DNA of 64,000 nt from Bradyrhizobium ottawaense (lineage in GTDB: Bacteria > Pseudomonadota > Alphaproteobacteria > Rhizobiales > Xanthobacteraceae). The number at the start of each line of letters is the position of its first letter. Within the stretch, counting starts at the first letter, position 1. Made by a program: the position numbers and the translations under genes. Location: positions 7,451,001-7,515,000 of the forward strand of contig NZ_LT629693.1 in NCBI RefSeq assembly GCF_900099825.1. Reading direction: 5' to 3'. A model generated the notes under the pieces. The model was not told where the DNA came from, made no database searches, and worked only from the letters and a program-made list of their open reading frames with translations. Shown here in pieces: positions 36,789-45,424 of this stretch.

Positions 36789-38324
36789 TCAGTCCATGAA
36801 TTCCGGCGACGACAGAAACAGCGTGTTCCAGTCCTGTGGCGACACCGCCTGATCCAGCGCGGCCTGCGTCGTGGCGCTCAACGTCTGCCGCAGGCTGCCG
36901 AAGAACAGCGCGTTCTGAATCAGCGGAAACGCCGGCTGGTCTGTCGCATTGGGAACATCCGGCTTGAACAGGCCTGATGAGCCCGAGCCGATCTGGCGGG
37001 CGATCTCGAACCGCACCATCATCTGGCCCGGGCCGTTCCAGGTCGCCGAAGTCAGTGGATAGCCGTCCGGCGTCGGACGGTTGAACAGGCCTTCGGCCAA
37101 ACGATTGAGCCAGTTCTGGATCGGGTTGGTGTTGAGGATGACCTTGTCGTCATAGGCCATGCGCACGGCCGACAACACGTACTGAACGCTGTCCTTGAAC
37201 TTGGTGCCTGACTTCAGCGAAGCGGTGAATTCGGGGGCGTGGACCATGGTCGCCAGCACGGCCGCGATGTCGCCGTCGGTCTGCTGAAAGGTCTGCGCCA
37301 TGCGCTGGACCAGGGCTGCGGGCGGCGTGTCGCTGACGAAATAGGTCGCGAGCTTCTGCGCGATCCGGGTTGCGGTGGCCGGCTGCCGGCACAGGATGTC
37401 GAGCGCTTCGTCGACCTCGGCGAGGCCACGGCCCTTGATCGGGTGCCCCAGAAACATCTTGTCGCCGTAGTCGTGCCGCGCCGGGTTGAACTCGAACGCG
37501 CCTTCGCGGAACAACTGCGGCTGCAGCTCCGGCTTGAGTTTCGGATCTTCGTTCTTCAGGTCGATGCCGACGCCGGTCAGAATCCGCGCCAGTTCCTCGA
37601 CGTCGGCCTGCGTGTAGCCGGAGCCGACGCCCATGGTGTGCAGTTCCATGATCTCGCGCGCATAGTTCTCGTTGAGATGGCCGGCCGCGTTGTCAGCATT
37701 GTCGAGATAGCGCAGCATCGCCGGATGACGCAGCGTCGCCGACAAGAGGTCGCGGAAGCGTCCCATCGCAAACGGCCGGATCGCGCGATCCTCGTAGTCG
37801 CCGATCATGACGCGGATGTTCGCCTTGTAGAGGTGCACATTGAAATGGTTGAACCAGAACCAGACCATCCGTTCCCGCAACTGGTCCGGTGCGTACAGCG
37901 CCCGCAGAATGCTGCGCGCCGCCGCCTGCCGGCCGCGATCGTTCATCGCCTGCTGAAAGGCCTGCTGCGCCGCTTTCTTCTGTTCGGGGTCGGGGAGCTG
38001 ATTGGCTGCGCGGCTTTGCTGGTCGAAGGCATTGGCGACATCGAACGGCAACCGGTGCACGTCGGGCATCGCCTCGATCTGCGACCGCACCGATGCCGGC
38101 AACGCCGGCTGCTCCTTCGGGTGCAGTTGCTCGTCGAGCCAGCGATCGGTTCCAACCGCCTTGAGATGTTCCGCAGCCGATGGGGTGACGCCCCATGTCA
38201 GCCGGTCCATCAAGGCAAAATCGACAGGCTTCAATTCGCCGGCGGCAGCGGATGCCGCCGACAGCGCCAGCGCGACACCGCATCCGCAAACGGCAATCCG
38301 GAATGATCGTTCGGCTCGGCGCAT
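36789..38324 (-). CDS. DUF1800 protein
   Basis: A 511-residue protein. A signal peptide is present ('VCGCGVALALSAASAAAG'). 'ALMDRLTWGVTPSAAEHLKA' and 'MVWFWFNHFNVHL' are early DUF1800 motifs, and 'NENYAREIMELHTMGVGSGYTQADVEELARILTG' the central signature. The C-terminal part contains 'SATWNGPGQMMVRFEIARQI'. The start at 38324 places the signal peptide at the N-terminus; the longer frame to 38450 adds unlikely residues. It is transcribed with the DUF1501 gene. Confidence 0.9.
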   Translation of the reverse strand: MRRAERSFRIAVCGCGVALALSAASAAAGELKPVDFALMDRLTWGVTPSAAEHLKAVGTDRWLDEQLHPKEQPALPASVRSQIEAMPDVHRLPFDVANAFDQQSRAANQLPDPEQKKAAQQAFQQAMNDRGRQAAARSILRALYAPDQLRERMVWFWFNHFNVHLYKANIRVMIGDYEDRAIRPFAMGRFRDLLSATLRHPAMLRYLDNADNAAGHLNENYAREIMELHTMGVGSGYTQADVEELARILTGVGIDLKNEDPKLKPELQPQLFREGAFEFNPARHDYGDKMFLGHPIKGRGLAEVDEALDILCRQPATATRIAQKLATYFVSDTPPAALVQRMAQTFQQTDGDIAAVLATMVHAPEFTASLKSGTKFKDSVQYVLSAVRMAYDDKVILNTNPIQNWLNRLAEGLFNRPTPDGYPLTSATWNGPGQMMVRFEIARQIGSGSSGLFKPDVPNATDQPAFPLIQNALFFGSLRQTLSATTQAALDQAVSPQDWNTLFLSSPEFMD

Positions 38325-38512
38325 GTCACTGTCCCGGTAACGGCAGGGCGGCAGTAAAGAGAGTTCCTTCTGAACAAACTCTGAATGGGCGCATCGCCAA
38401 TGAAACGCATGAGCTATCGGAAAAATATGGCGGCACGGGCCGCATTCCATTCACAACGCGTTCAGGACGAAGATTTTAAGAAAACGCCGCTCAACATCCG
38501 GGGATACCGACC

Positions 38513-38860
38513 ATGAGAGTTTTTGCCGCCGCCATCGTCGCCGGTTCGCTGGCGCTCGCAACCGTCGCCGCAACGGTAGCCTTGGCCCAATCCACCAGCG
38601 CACCGGCGCCCACAGGCTCCTCCGCGGCAACGCCGCCGGCCGCGGCAGCGCCTGCTGGCCCGGCGACCACCGCGGCGCCAGCGCCGAGCGGAAAAAAGCT
38701 GGCCTGCCAGGCCGCGTCTGAAGCGGTGAAGGGGCAGGCACGGAAGGACCAGATGCAGCTCTGCATGATGCAGGCGCGGCTCGACTGCCTCAAACAGGCG
38801 ATCGATCAGAATATCGTCGGGCCGCAGCGCAAGGATTTCGTGAAGAGCTGCGCAGGGTAG
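38513..38860 (+). CDS. Small periplasmic protein, PsiF-like
   Basis: A 115-residue protein. It has a signal peptide (to about residue 25, 'VALAQ'), an Ala/Pro-rich linker, then a conserved-looking C-terminus with four Cys: 'LACQAASEAVKGQARKDQMQ', 'LCMMQARLDCLKQAI' and 'FVKSCAG'. The C..KGQARKDQMQLCM pattern resembles PsiF repeats of phosphate-starvation-inducible proteins, but the match is partial. Function unknown. It converges with the globin-like gene, 1 nt apart. Confidence 0.7.
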   Translation: MRVFAAAIVAGSLALATVAATVALAQSTSAPAPTGSSAATPPAAAAPAGPATTAAPAPSGKKLACQAASEAVKGQARKDQMQLCMMQARLDCLKQAIDQNIVGPQRKDFVKSCAG

Positions 38861-38861
38861 A

Positions 38862-39272
38862 TCATGCCGGCGCGGTTTGGGCGACGAGCGCCTCGATCTC
38901 GCCGAGCAGGTTGCGCCATGCCTTGTCGATCTCGGGCGACCAATCCTCACCCAGGATATCGCGCAGGGTGCGGGCGATGATGCCGAAGAAGGCGATGAAC
39001 AGATCGCGCGGCGTGCCGTAGGCGTCGTGCGAGGAGATCTCGCATTCGATCATGCGGAAATGCCCGGTGCGGGGGCCGACAAAATCCAGGATCGCGTCGA
39101 TCGTCAGCGCCAGCATCGAACCCTTGACGGGTTCACTTCCCTCGGTGCGGAACATGGTCAGCGTTTCCGGGTGCTCGCTGTGCAGGCGGCGATAGACCAG
39201 CGGCGTGATGTCCTCGCAGCGCTCGGCGGCAATCTCGAAGCTTCGCTCGATCGGATTCGATTCGGACATCAT
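38862..39272 (-). CDS. Globin-like protein
   Basis: A 136-residue all-helical protein. The start pair ATG-ATG at 39272 follows GGAAG. 'ITPLVYRRLHSEHPETLTMF' fits the B/C region of bacterial globins and 'DAYGTPRDLFIAFFGIIARTLRDILGEDWSPEIDKAWRNLL' fits helices G and H. A His in 'RMIECEISSHDAYG' is a candidate haem ligand region. Single-domain globins bind O2 or NO. The assignment rests on fold-pattern recognition, so it is moderately certain. Confidence 0.65.
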   Translation of the reverse strand: MMSESNPIERSFEIAAERCEDITPLVYRRLHSEHPETLTMFRTEGSEPVKGSMLALTIDAILDFVGPRTGHFRMIECEISSHDAYGTPRDLFIAFFGIIARTLRDILGEDWSPEIDKAWRNLLGEIEALVAQTAPA

Positions 39273-39332
39273 GCTTCTTCCGAGCATCTCTCGATTCTTC
39301 TGACGCGATTTCTTCGTGCGAAAACGTTATCG

Positions 39333-39362
39333 AAAAAAAAGAGCAGGGCGCTAGCCCTGCTC
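39333..39362 (-). terminator. Rho-independent terminator (minus strand)
   Basis: A 9-bp stem GAGCAGGGC (39341-39349) and GCCCTGCTC (39354-39362) with a 4-nt loop, flanked by eight A on the plus strand (39333-39340), i.e. a U8 tail for minus-strand transcripts. It terminates a transcript coming from the right, where only a small frame or RNA is seen. The tail on the plus side is A-rich, so it does not terminate rightward transcription well. Confidence 0.8.
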
Positions 39363-39533
39363 AAAAATTGTGTCGACCCTTAATTTCCTCGAAGATTTGG
39401 ATTTGATCTTGATGACCGAGGCGACGCTGCTTGTGCGCGTCAGGGCTCCTCCCGAGACTTGGACCACCAGACTGAGACCTCTCGGCCCGCCTGAGCCCGC
39501 ACTGTTAGACCATCTCGTTCGTCTTGTCACCAT
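39351..39533 (-). CDS. Possible 60-residue basic protein or small RNA ending in the terminator
   Basis: A minus-strand frame from ATG 39533 gives about 60 residues, rich in Ser, Arg and Lys ('VIKIKSKSSRKLRV'), and its TAG stop lies inside the terminator hairpin. No clear ribosome site is seen. The stronger evidence is for a terminated minus-strand transcript than for the protein; a small regulatory RNA is an equal alternative. Confidence 0.3.
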   Translation of the reverse strand: MVTRRTRWSNSAGSGGPRGLSLVVQVSGGALTRTSSVASVIKIKSKSSRKLRVDTIFEQG

Positions 39534-39771
39534 TTTCAGCAACGATTGTTCAAAATTCCAGCAATCTGCGAAATGATTGAGATTACACCACTATCGGTTG
39601 CAGATATCAGCTCATGCTTCAGAAAAGGCGGTAATTCGGTAGGCCGTTTTCGTGCGGGCCGCCGACACCGGCGCGGGCGGGTTAATCCCGCGGAGGGGAA
39701 TTAAAAATCCGGGAACCTGATCTCGACTTCGGACTCCCTAGGTGATTAGTTCTCCCTCGGATGGAATAGCG
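39534..39771. other. Intergenic region upstream of the copper operon
   Basis: About 240 nt without a gene, bridging the possible minus-strand transcript and pcuA. It should contain the copper-operon promoter. The GC-rich block near 39660-39720 has short inverted repeats, but I could not identify a riboswitch or a known operator. Confidence 0.5.
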
Positions 39772-40146
39772 ATGCGCGCACGGCTGAAGAATTTTCTGCC
39801 AATCGTTCTGTTGGCGCTGGTGGTGCAGATTTTCGCACCGATCGGCGCTTGCTGGGCTGCCAGCATTGCCGCGTCCGATCCGCTTGCCGCCGCCGTGATC
39901 TGTCACGGCAATGGCGCTTCCCCGAACGGGCCATCCGACCAGACCGGCCATCGCGCCCATGACGGATGCTGTTCGGTTTGCAGCGTGCTGCAGACCGGGG
40001 CGCCGGTCGATGTGCCGCAAATTGCGGCAGCAATCACCTTCGTTTCCCCCGCCGCGCGCGTGGTCTGGACCGAATTCACGCCCGCGCGATTCGCGTCCCG
40101 CGCCGGCTCGCATGCGCAGGCGCGCGCACCCCCGACCGTTTCCTGA
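39772..40146 (+). CDS. pcuA: Periplasmic Cys/His protein, PcuA-like (DUF2946-like)
   Basis: A 124-residue exported protein starting at ATG 39772. A hydrophobic leader ('NFLPIVLLALVVQIFAPIGA') is followed by a small domain with 'VICHGNGASP' and 'HRAHDGCCSVCSVLQ', rich in Cys and His as in copper-handling DUF2946-type proteins. It heads the copper operon, with the TonB receptor 93 nt downstream. In Bradyrhizobium japonicum the pcuABCDE operon begins with a periplasmic protein, PcuA, followed by a TonB receptor, PcuB; the symbol is given by position and type, not by proven homology. Confidence 0.7.
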   Translation: MRARLKNFLPIVLLALVVQIFAPIGACWAASIAASDPLAAAVICHGNGASPNGPSDQTGHRAHDGCCSVCSVLQTGAPVDVPQIAAAITFVSPAARVVWTEFTPARFASRAGSHAQARAPPTVS

Positions 40147-40239
40147 CGACCCGAATACCCGATGGATCGGTGCGGCCCCGGCCGCGCCGCTCGGTTCAAT
40201 TCAGCTAACCGGCCGCAGAGCCGGTGTCAGGACCATTCC

Positions 40240-42630
40240 ATGTTTCGTTATCATGCCGTTGGAGGCGCGAGTCTGCTTGTAATTGGCAGCGCGCTTTTCG
40301 CTTTGCCCACCATGGTGGTGGCGCAGACCGCCAACCAGACGTTGCCTCCGGTCAACGTCGATGCGCCTCGGCCGGCTGCGGCGAGGCCCGCCGTCCGGCG
40401 TCCCAGTGTCCGCGCGACGGCCCGGACGCAGGCGAAGCCGGCGGCGCCCAACGCCACAACGGCGGTAACGCAGGTTGCGCGCGTCACTCCGACGGCGGCG
40501 CGCGATACGCTGAACCAGGCACCGGCGGGACAGACCGCGACCACGGTCGATCGAAGCCAGTTCGACAACAGGCCTTCGTTCTCCGTCAGCGACGTGCTGC
40601 GCGACAGTCCCGGCATCTCCGTCAAGCAGGGCAACGGCCCGCGCGATATCGGTATCTCGATTCGCGGCTCCAACGCCCGCAACGGCTTCGGCATCCGCAA
40701 CCTCGTGATTTTCGAGGATGGCTTCCCGGTGACGCAGCCGGACGGGCTTTCCCGTAGCGACCTGATCGACCCGCGCGCCTATGCCGCGATCGATGTGATC
40801 CGGGGGCCGTCATCGGCGCTCTATGGCAACTACGCGACCGGCGGCGCGCTCAACTTCCGCACCCGTCCGGGCGGCACCATTGACGGCGTGGAATACGGCG
40901 TCGATGGCGGCAGCTTCGGTTACGTCAACAACTATCTGGCGGCCGGCAAGAAGGTCGGGAACTTCGAAGGCTCGCTGTTTGCAAGCGACGCGCGGGGTAA
41001 CGGCTATATCGGCAATAGCTGGTTCAATACCCAGACGGTGAATTTTCTGGGCACGCTGCAAGCCACGCCGGATGATCGCTTCACGGTCAAATTCATCAAC
41101 AACGATTTGAGCACGCGGCTACCGATCCGCTCCTCGCTCAATCAGTTCTACCAAAATCCGTTCCAGCAGGGTTGCGCGAACGGCGCGACGGCAGCGCCCG
41201 GCTGCGGCACGGTGACGCTCTTCAACAACGGCTTTAACGCTGTCGCCGGTACCGACAAGGAAACGGCAGTGCAGGCGGGGCTCGGCCGCAACGATCGCCG
41301 CACCATCGTTGGCGGGCGATGGGAGCACGATTTCGACAACACCACGACCTGGCGCAACCAGTTCGTCTTTGATGATCGCAACATCAACCAACCGACCGGT
41401 TCCACCAGCGCGATCGGTGATTTTCCGTCCTACAATTACATGAGCGACGTCACCAAGCGTGGTGAGCTGTTCGGCATGGACAGCACCACTTACCTCGGCG
41501 GCTTCTACAACACGCTGGTCGCATCGAGCGATACCCGCAACGTGATGCCGGGCGGTAACGCCACGTTGGGCAGGCTGTCGGCCAATACCTACAGCGACAC
41601 CTCGAACTACGGCATGCGCGCGCGCGAGGAACTCAAGCTGGCGCCGTCGCTGACGGCGATAGCCGGCATCGGATGGGAAACCACCAATCTGAAGGGGATC
41701 AACACCGCATACACCTACACCGGACCCACCGGCGTTACGACGGCAACGCCCATTACGGCCGACCGGCAGTTTCAGAACACCGCGCCCGAACTGGCGTTGC
41801 TGTACAAGCTGAACAGCGAGTGGCTGTTCCGCGCGCGCGCCGCCACCGGGTACGGGACGCCCCAGGTCTCGAACCTGTTCGTGTTGCCGAGCGGCGCGTT
41901 CGGCAACAATACCCAGCTCGAGACGCAGAAGAATCTCGGTTACGACCTCGGCTTCGACTGGACGCCGAACAAGGCGTTGAAACTCAGCGTGACCGGCTTC
42001 TATGAATTCTTCAGGAACGAACTTGTGACCCAGGCGACCCAACCGAACCAGCCCAACGCGAGTTACACTTTCAACGCGCCGCGCTCGGAGCATCGCGGTG
42101 TGGAGATTGCCGCCGATTGGAAGTTTTACCCCGGCTGGCGGTTCACGGCGGCCTACACCTATCTGGACGAAGTCTACACCGAATACACCGAAAACCTCCT
42201 CAATGGCGCGGTGTTCAGCTTCAACCGCGCCGGCAACAAGATTCCGGGCATATCGCCGAACGAGCTGACGACGCGGTTGGGTTATGACGAGACGTCTGGT
42301 CGGCTGGCGGGCGTTGGAGCCTTTGTCGAGGTGCAGTGGAAGGACTCGTTCTATATGGACAACGCCAACCTGCTCAAGGCGCCTGGTTACGAACTGGTCA
42401 ACCTCAACGTCCACTACAAGACGGATCTGCTGTCCGACTATTTCAGGTCCTTGAGCCTGTACCTCGAGGTCCGAAACGTGTTCGATCGGACCTATGTGGC
42501 TTCAGCGAACAACATCTCCAACTCGGTTACGTCCAAGGGCATCTATCTGGATCCCGCGAATACCACCGGTTCGATCTATGCCGGATCGCCGCGCGCGTTT
42601 GTGGCCGGTATGAAGGTGGCGTTCCGATGA
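40240..42630 (+). CDS. pcuB: TonB-dependent outer-membrane receptor, PcuB-like
   Basis: A 796-residue receptor. After the signal peptide ('LVIGSALFALPTMVVAQ') comes a TonB-box-like segment ('LPPVNVDAPRP') and a Pro/Ala/Arg linker. The plug domain shows 'SVSDVLRDSPGISVKQGNGP' then 'IDVIRGPSSALYGNYATGGA', and the 22-strand barrel ends 'PRAFVAGMKVAFR'. Context with PCuAC, YcnI and CopCD genes suggests copper (or copper chelate) import across the outer membrane. The stop overlaps the next gene (ATGA). Confidence 0.88.
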   Translation: MFRYHAVGGASLLVIGSALFALPTMVVAQTANQTLPPVNVDAPRPAAARPAVRRPSVRATARTQAKPAAPNATTAVTQVARVTPTAARDTLNQAPAGQTATTVDRSQFDNRPSFSVSDVLRDSPGISVKQGNGPRDIGISIRGSNARNGFGIRNLVIFEDGFPVTQPDGLSRSDLIDPRAYAAIDVIRGPSSALYGNYATGGALNFRTRPGGTIDGVEYGVDGGSFGYVNNYLAAGKKVGNFEGSLFASDARGNGYIGNSWFNTQTVNFLGTLQATPDDRFTVKFINNDLSTRLPIRSSLNQFYQNPFQQGCANGATAAPGCGTVTLFNNGFNAVAGTDKETAVQAGLGRNDRRTIVGGRWEHDFDNTTTWRNQFVFDDRNINQPTGSTSAIGDFPSYNYMSDVTKRGELFGMDSTTYLGGFYNTLVASSDTRNVMPGGNATLGRLSANTYSDTSNYGMRAREELKLAPSLTAIAGIGWETTNLKGINTAYTYTGPTGVTTATPITADRQFQNTAPELALLYKLNSEWLFRARAATGYGTPQVSNLFVLPSGAFGNNTQLETQKNLGYDLGFDWTPNKALKLSVTGFYEFFRNELVTQATQPNQPNASYTFNAPRSEHRGVEIAADWKFYPGWRFTAAYTYLDEVYTEYTENLLNGAVFSFNRAGNKIPGISPNELTTRLGYDETSGRLAGVGAFVEVQWKDSFYMDNANLLKAPGYELVNLNVHYKTDLLSDYFRSLSLYLEVRNVFDRTYVASANNISNSVTSKGIYLDPANTTGSIYAGSPRAFVAGMKVAFR

Positions 42631-43868
42631 CCGGTGAAACCAACAGGGGCATGACGATGCCGAAAGCAAAGTGGATAGGCGCGATTGCCTTCGCGCTCTG
42701 GCAAACCGCCGCCGCCGCGCAGATGAGCCATCAGCATGCCTCGGAAGCGGCGTGCGATGAACCTGCCTTGCGCTGCGCCACCAGGGTCACGCCGACCTTC
42801 GCCGCCGATGGAACGTTGTGGCTGGCCTGGATGGCGGGAGGCCAGATATCCGTCGCAAGCTCGAAGGATGGCGGAAAGAACCTCTCGACGCCGGTTCAGG
42901 TGACGAAGGAGAAGCTGAATCTGGACTGGGGTCCTGATGCGCGTCCCAAGATCGTGGTCGATCGCAAGGGCGACATCGTCCTGGCGTTTTCGACCTTCCG
43001 GGACAAGGCTTTCAACGGTCAGGTGCTGACGACCCGGTCCGGCGACGGCGGCCGGAGCTTTGCCGAGGTGAAGCCGATCACGTCAAACAACGAGAGCCAG
43101 CGCTTCGAGGCGTTGGGCCTCGATGCGGATGGGACGGTTTTCGCGGTGTGGCTCGACAAGCGCAACCGCGTACCAGCGCAGCAGGCCGGGAAAAAATACG
43201 ATGGGGCAGGGCTGTTCTTCGCGTCTTCAAAGGACGGCGGCGCAACCTATGCCGAAGCGCGGCTCGCGACCGACAATACCTGCGAGTGCTGCCGGCTCGG
43301 TCTGGCATTTGCCGGGCCCGGCCGTCCGGTCGTCATGTTCAGGAACATCTTCGAAGGCGGCGTGCGGGATCACGCGGTGATGGCTTTCCCTGATTTGGCG
43401 ACACCGGGCGAAGTGCGCCGCGTCAGTACGGATGACTGGCAGATTGCTGCCTGCCCGCATCACGGCCCAAGTCTCTCGATCTCGTCGGCGGGCACCTATC
43501 ACGCAACCTGGTACACCAATGGCAAAGCACGTAAGGGGCTGTTCTACGCCCGCTCGCAGGACGAGGGGCGAACGTTCTCCGATCCGATTGCGGTCGGCCG
43601 GGCGGATCGCAATCCGACGCGGCCTTACGTGCTGGCGGGTCCGCACGGCACCGCGATGGTCTGGAAGGAATTCGACGGCGAGAAGACGACCGTCAACCTG
43701 ATGACCTCCCACGACGACGGCAAGAACTGGTCGAAGCCTGTGGCGATTTCCTCCACGAGCGACACCTCGGATCATCCGCTGCTCGTCAGTGACGGACAGC
43801 GAACCTTTCTTTCCTGGATGACGAAGGCGGACGGGTATCGCTTTCAGCCGATCGGGGATGAGTCATGA
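42627..43868 (+). CDS. Secreted Asp-box beta-propeller (sialidase-fold) protein in copper operon
   Basis: A 413-residue exported protein (alternative starts at 42651 and 42657 give a more typical signal peptide). Five Asp-box (BNR) repeats are visible: 'SSKDGGKN', 'TRSGDGGRSF', 'SSKDGGATY', 'SQDEGRTF' and 'SHDDGKNW'. This marks a six-bladed propeller, but no sialidase catalytic Arg triad is evident. Cys/His clusters stand out: 'MSHQHASEAACDEP' at the mature N-terminus, C219-x-C221-C222 ('CECCRLG') and 'CPHHGP' (C276, H278, H279). They are plausible copper ligands. It overlaps both neighbours by 4 nt. Known pcuABCDE lacks this gene. Confidence 0.82.
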   Translation: MTGETNRGMTMPKAKWIGAIAFALWQTAAAAQMSHQHASEAACDEPALRCATRVTPTFAADGTLWLAWMAGGQISVASSKDGGKNLSTPVQVTKEKLNLDWGPDARPKIVVDRKGDIVLAFSTFRDKAFNGQVLTTRSGDGGRSFAEVKPITSNNESQRFEALGLDADGTVFAVWLDKRNRVPAQQAGKKYDGAGLFFASSKDGGATYAEARLATDNTCECCRLGLAFAGPGRPVVMFRNIFEGGVRDHAVMAFPDLATPGEVRRVSTDDWQIAACPHHGPSLSISSAGTYHATWYTNGKARKGLFYARSQDEGRTFSDPIAVGRADRNPTRPYVLAGPHGTAMVWKEFDGEKTTVNLMTSHDDGKNWSKPVAISSTSDTSDHPLLVSDGQRTFLSWMTKADGYRFQPIGDES

Positions 43869-44392
43869 GACGCCTGTTGCTGGCCGCCACCTTGCTGGTG
43901 GCCTTTCTCGCGCCGGCGCCCGGTTCGGAGACGCCGCCCCAACTCAAGCCGTTCGTGCGGGGAAGCTGGCAGGACGTGCTGCGTTCGCATGCCGGCCGGC
44001 CGACGCTGGTGCATTTCTGGGGCGTGACCTGCGGCCCCTGCAAGGTCGAGCTGCCGCTGCTTGGAAAGTTCATGAAAGACCATGGCGACATCGACGTGGT
44101 CACAATCAGTGCCGATCTCGTTCCCGATTTGCCCGGCGCTACCCGTTCGATGCTGGAAAAGGCCGGACTGGGGCCGGCCGAAAACTGGATATTCAACGAC
44201 GGCTTTGTCGAACGCCTGCGATTCGAAATCGATCCGGCATGGCAAGGCGACATCCCCCGCACCATCCTGATTGCGCGTGACGGCGCCGCCACCACCATCG
44301 AAGGCTCGGCCGAAATGCAGGATCTGGAAAACTGGACGGCTCAGCAGACCTCGGCGGCCGCAACATCTCCCAAATCGAAAGAAACAAAATGA
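43865..44392 (+). CDS. TlpA-like thioredoxin-fold protein in copper operon
   Basis: A 175-residue exported protein with a signal peptide ('RLLLAATLLVAFLAPAPG'). The thioredoxin-like active site is 'VHFWGVTCGPCKVELPLL' with C-G-P-C. The rest follows the TlpA/ResA pattern ('DIPRTILIARDGA'). TlpA-type proteins reduce disulfides of cytochrome oxidase copper sites or copper chaperones in the periplasm. It overlaps the propeller gene and pcuC by ATGA. Likely partner: PcuC or the CuA assembly pathway. Confidence 0.88.
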   Translation: MRRLLLAATLLVAFLAPAPGSETPPQLKPFVRGSWQDVLRSHAGRPTLVHFWGVTCGPCKVELPLLGKFMKDHGDIDVVTISADLVPDLPGATRSMLEKAGLGPAENWIFNDGFVERLRFEIDPAWQGDIPRTILIARDGAATTIEGSAEMQDLENWTAQQTSAAATSPKSKETK

Positions 44393-44898
44393 AGTCTGCT
44401 CTGAAATTTCTCGCTTCCGCCGCGCTCGCCGCCGGCCTGTTCACCGCTTCGGCACGCGCTGAAGACATCAAGGCCGGTGACCTCGTGATCTCGCAGGCCT
44501 GGAGCCGTGCCACGCCAAACGGCGCCAAGATCGCCGGCGGCTATCTCACCATCGAAAACAAGGGCGCTGCGCCAGACCGGCTGATCGGCGGCAGCGGCGA
44601 TATCGCGGGGAAGGTCGAGGTCCACGAGATGTCGATGAACAACGGCGTCATGACCATGCGTCCGCTCGACAAGGGACTGGCGATTGAGCCGGGCAAGACC
44701 GTGAAGCTGGCGCCGGGCGGCTACCATCTGATGATGTTCGACCTGAAAGGCCCGCTCAAGCAGGGCGAGAAGGTGCCGGTGACGCTTGAGTTCGAAAAGG
44801 CCGGCAAGGTGAATTTGTCGCTGGACGTGCAGGGCGTCGGCGCCCAGGCGCCCGCCGGCATGGATCATTCCGGCGGTCACATGGAGATGAAAAAGTGA
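44389..44898 (+). CDS. pcuC: Periplasmic copper chaperone PCuAC family
   Basis: A 169-residue exported chaperone. The signal peptide ends 'TASARA'. The copper-binding residues of the family are present: H79 ('VEVHEMSM'), M90 ('VMTMRPL'), and H113/M115 ('GGYHLMMFDLKGPL'). A Met/His-rich tail ('MDHSGGHMEMKK') may add sites. Homologues insert copper into the CuA site of cytochrome oxidase; B. japonicum PcuC is needed for aa3 oxidase maturation. It overlaps the TlpA-like gene and the YcnI gene. Confidence 0.93.
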   Translation: MKSALKFLASAALAAGLFTASARAEDIKAGDLVISQAWSRATPNGAKIAGGYLTIENKGAAPDRLIGGSGDIAGKVEVHEMSMNNGVMTMRPLDKGLAIEPGKTVKLAPGGYHLMMFDLKGPLKQGEKVPVTLEFEKAGKVNLSLDVQGVGAQAPAGMDHSGGHMEMKK

Positions 44899-45416
44899 GG
44901 ATGGGAGCAGCCGCTGTATGCGTCGCCGCCGCGCTGGTCGCGTCGCCGGCGATTGCGCATGTCTCGCTGGAAACCAAACAGGCGACGATCGGATCGTCGT
45001 ACAAGGCGGTGTTCGCGGTGCCGCACGGCTGTGCGGGATCGGCCACGACGAGGATCCGCGTCCAGATTCCGGAAGGGGTGATCGCCGCGAAGCCGATGCC
45101 GAAGGCCGGCTGGAACGTCGAGGCGATCAACGGCAAATATGCCGCCGAATACGACTTTCACGGCAGCAAGCTGTCCGAGGGCGTCAAGGAAGTGGTGTGG
45201 AGCGGCGGCAAACTGCCGGATCACCAATACGATGAGTTCGTCGTCTCGACGTTTATCACCGACGGGATGAAGCCGAACAGCACTCTGTATTTTCCGGTGG
45301 TGCAGGAATGCGAGCAGGGCGTGAGCCGCTGGATCGACATCCCCAAGGAAGGTGAGGCCCACGGCCACGGCAGCAAGTCGCCGGCGCCCGGCGTCATGCT
45401 GATGCCAAAACCGTAA
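44895..45416 (+). CDS. pcuD: YcnI/DUF1775 copper-binding protein, PcuD-like
   Basis: A 173-residue exported protein; GTG 44895 overlaps the pcuC stop and an ATG at 44901 is an equal start. The signal peptide ends 'SPAIA', leaving His as the mature N-terminus ('HVSLETKQATIGSSYKAVF'). This fits the YcnI mono-histidine copper site. Further conserved features are 'VPHGCAGSATTRIRVQIPEG' and 'KAGWNVE'. It acts in the periplasm with CopCD (PcuE), 9 nt downstream. Confidence 0.9.
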   Translation: MRMGAAAVCVAAALVASPAIAHVSLETKQATIGSSYKAVFAVPHGCAGSATTRIRVQIPEGVIAAKPMPKAGWNVEAINGKYAAEYDFHGSKLSEGVKEVVWSGGKLPDHQYDEFVVSTFITDGMKPNSTLYFPVVQECEQGVSRWIDIPKEGEAHGHGSKSPAPGVMLMPKP

Positions 45417-45424
45417 CGGCGCCA

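Noticed and set aside
42627..43868. Sialidase involved in glycan degradation
   Set aside because: Asp-boxes only define the fold; no catalytic residues were evident and all neighbours are copper genes.
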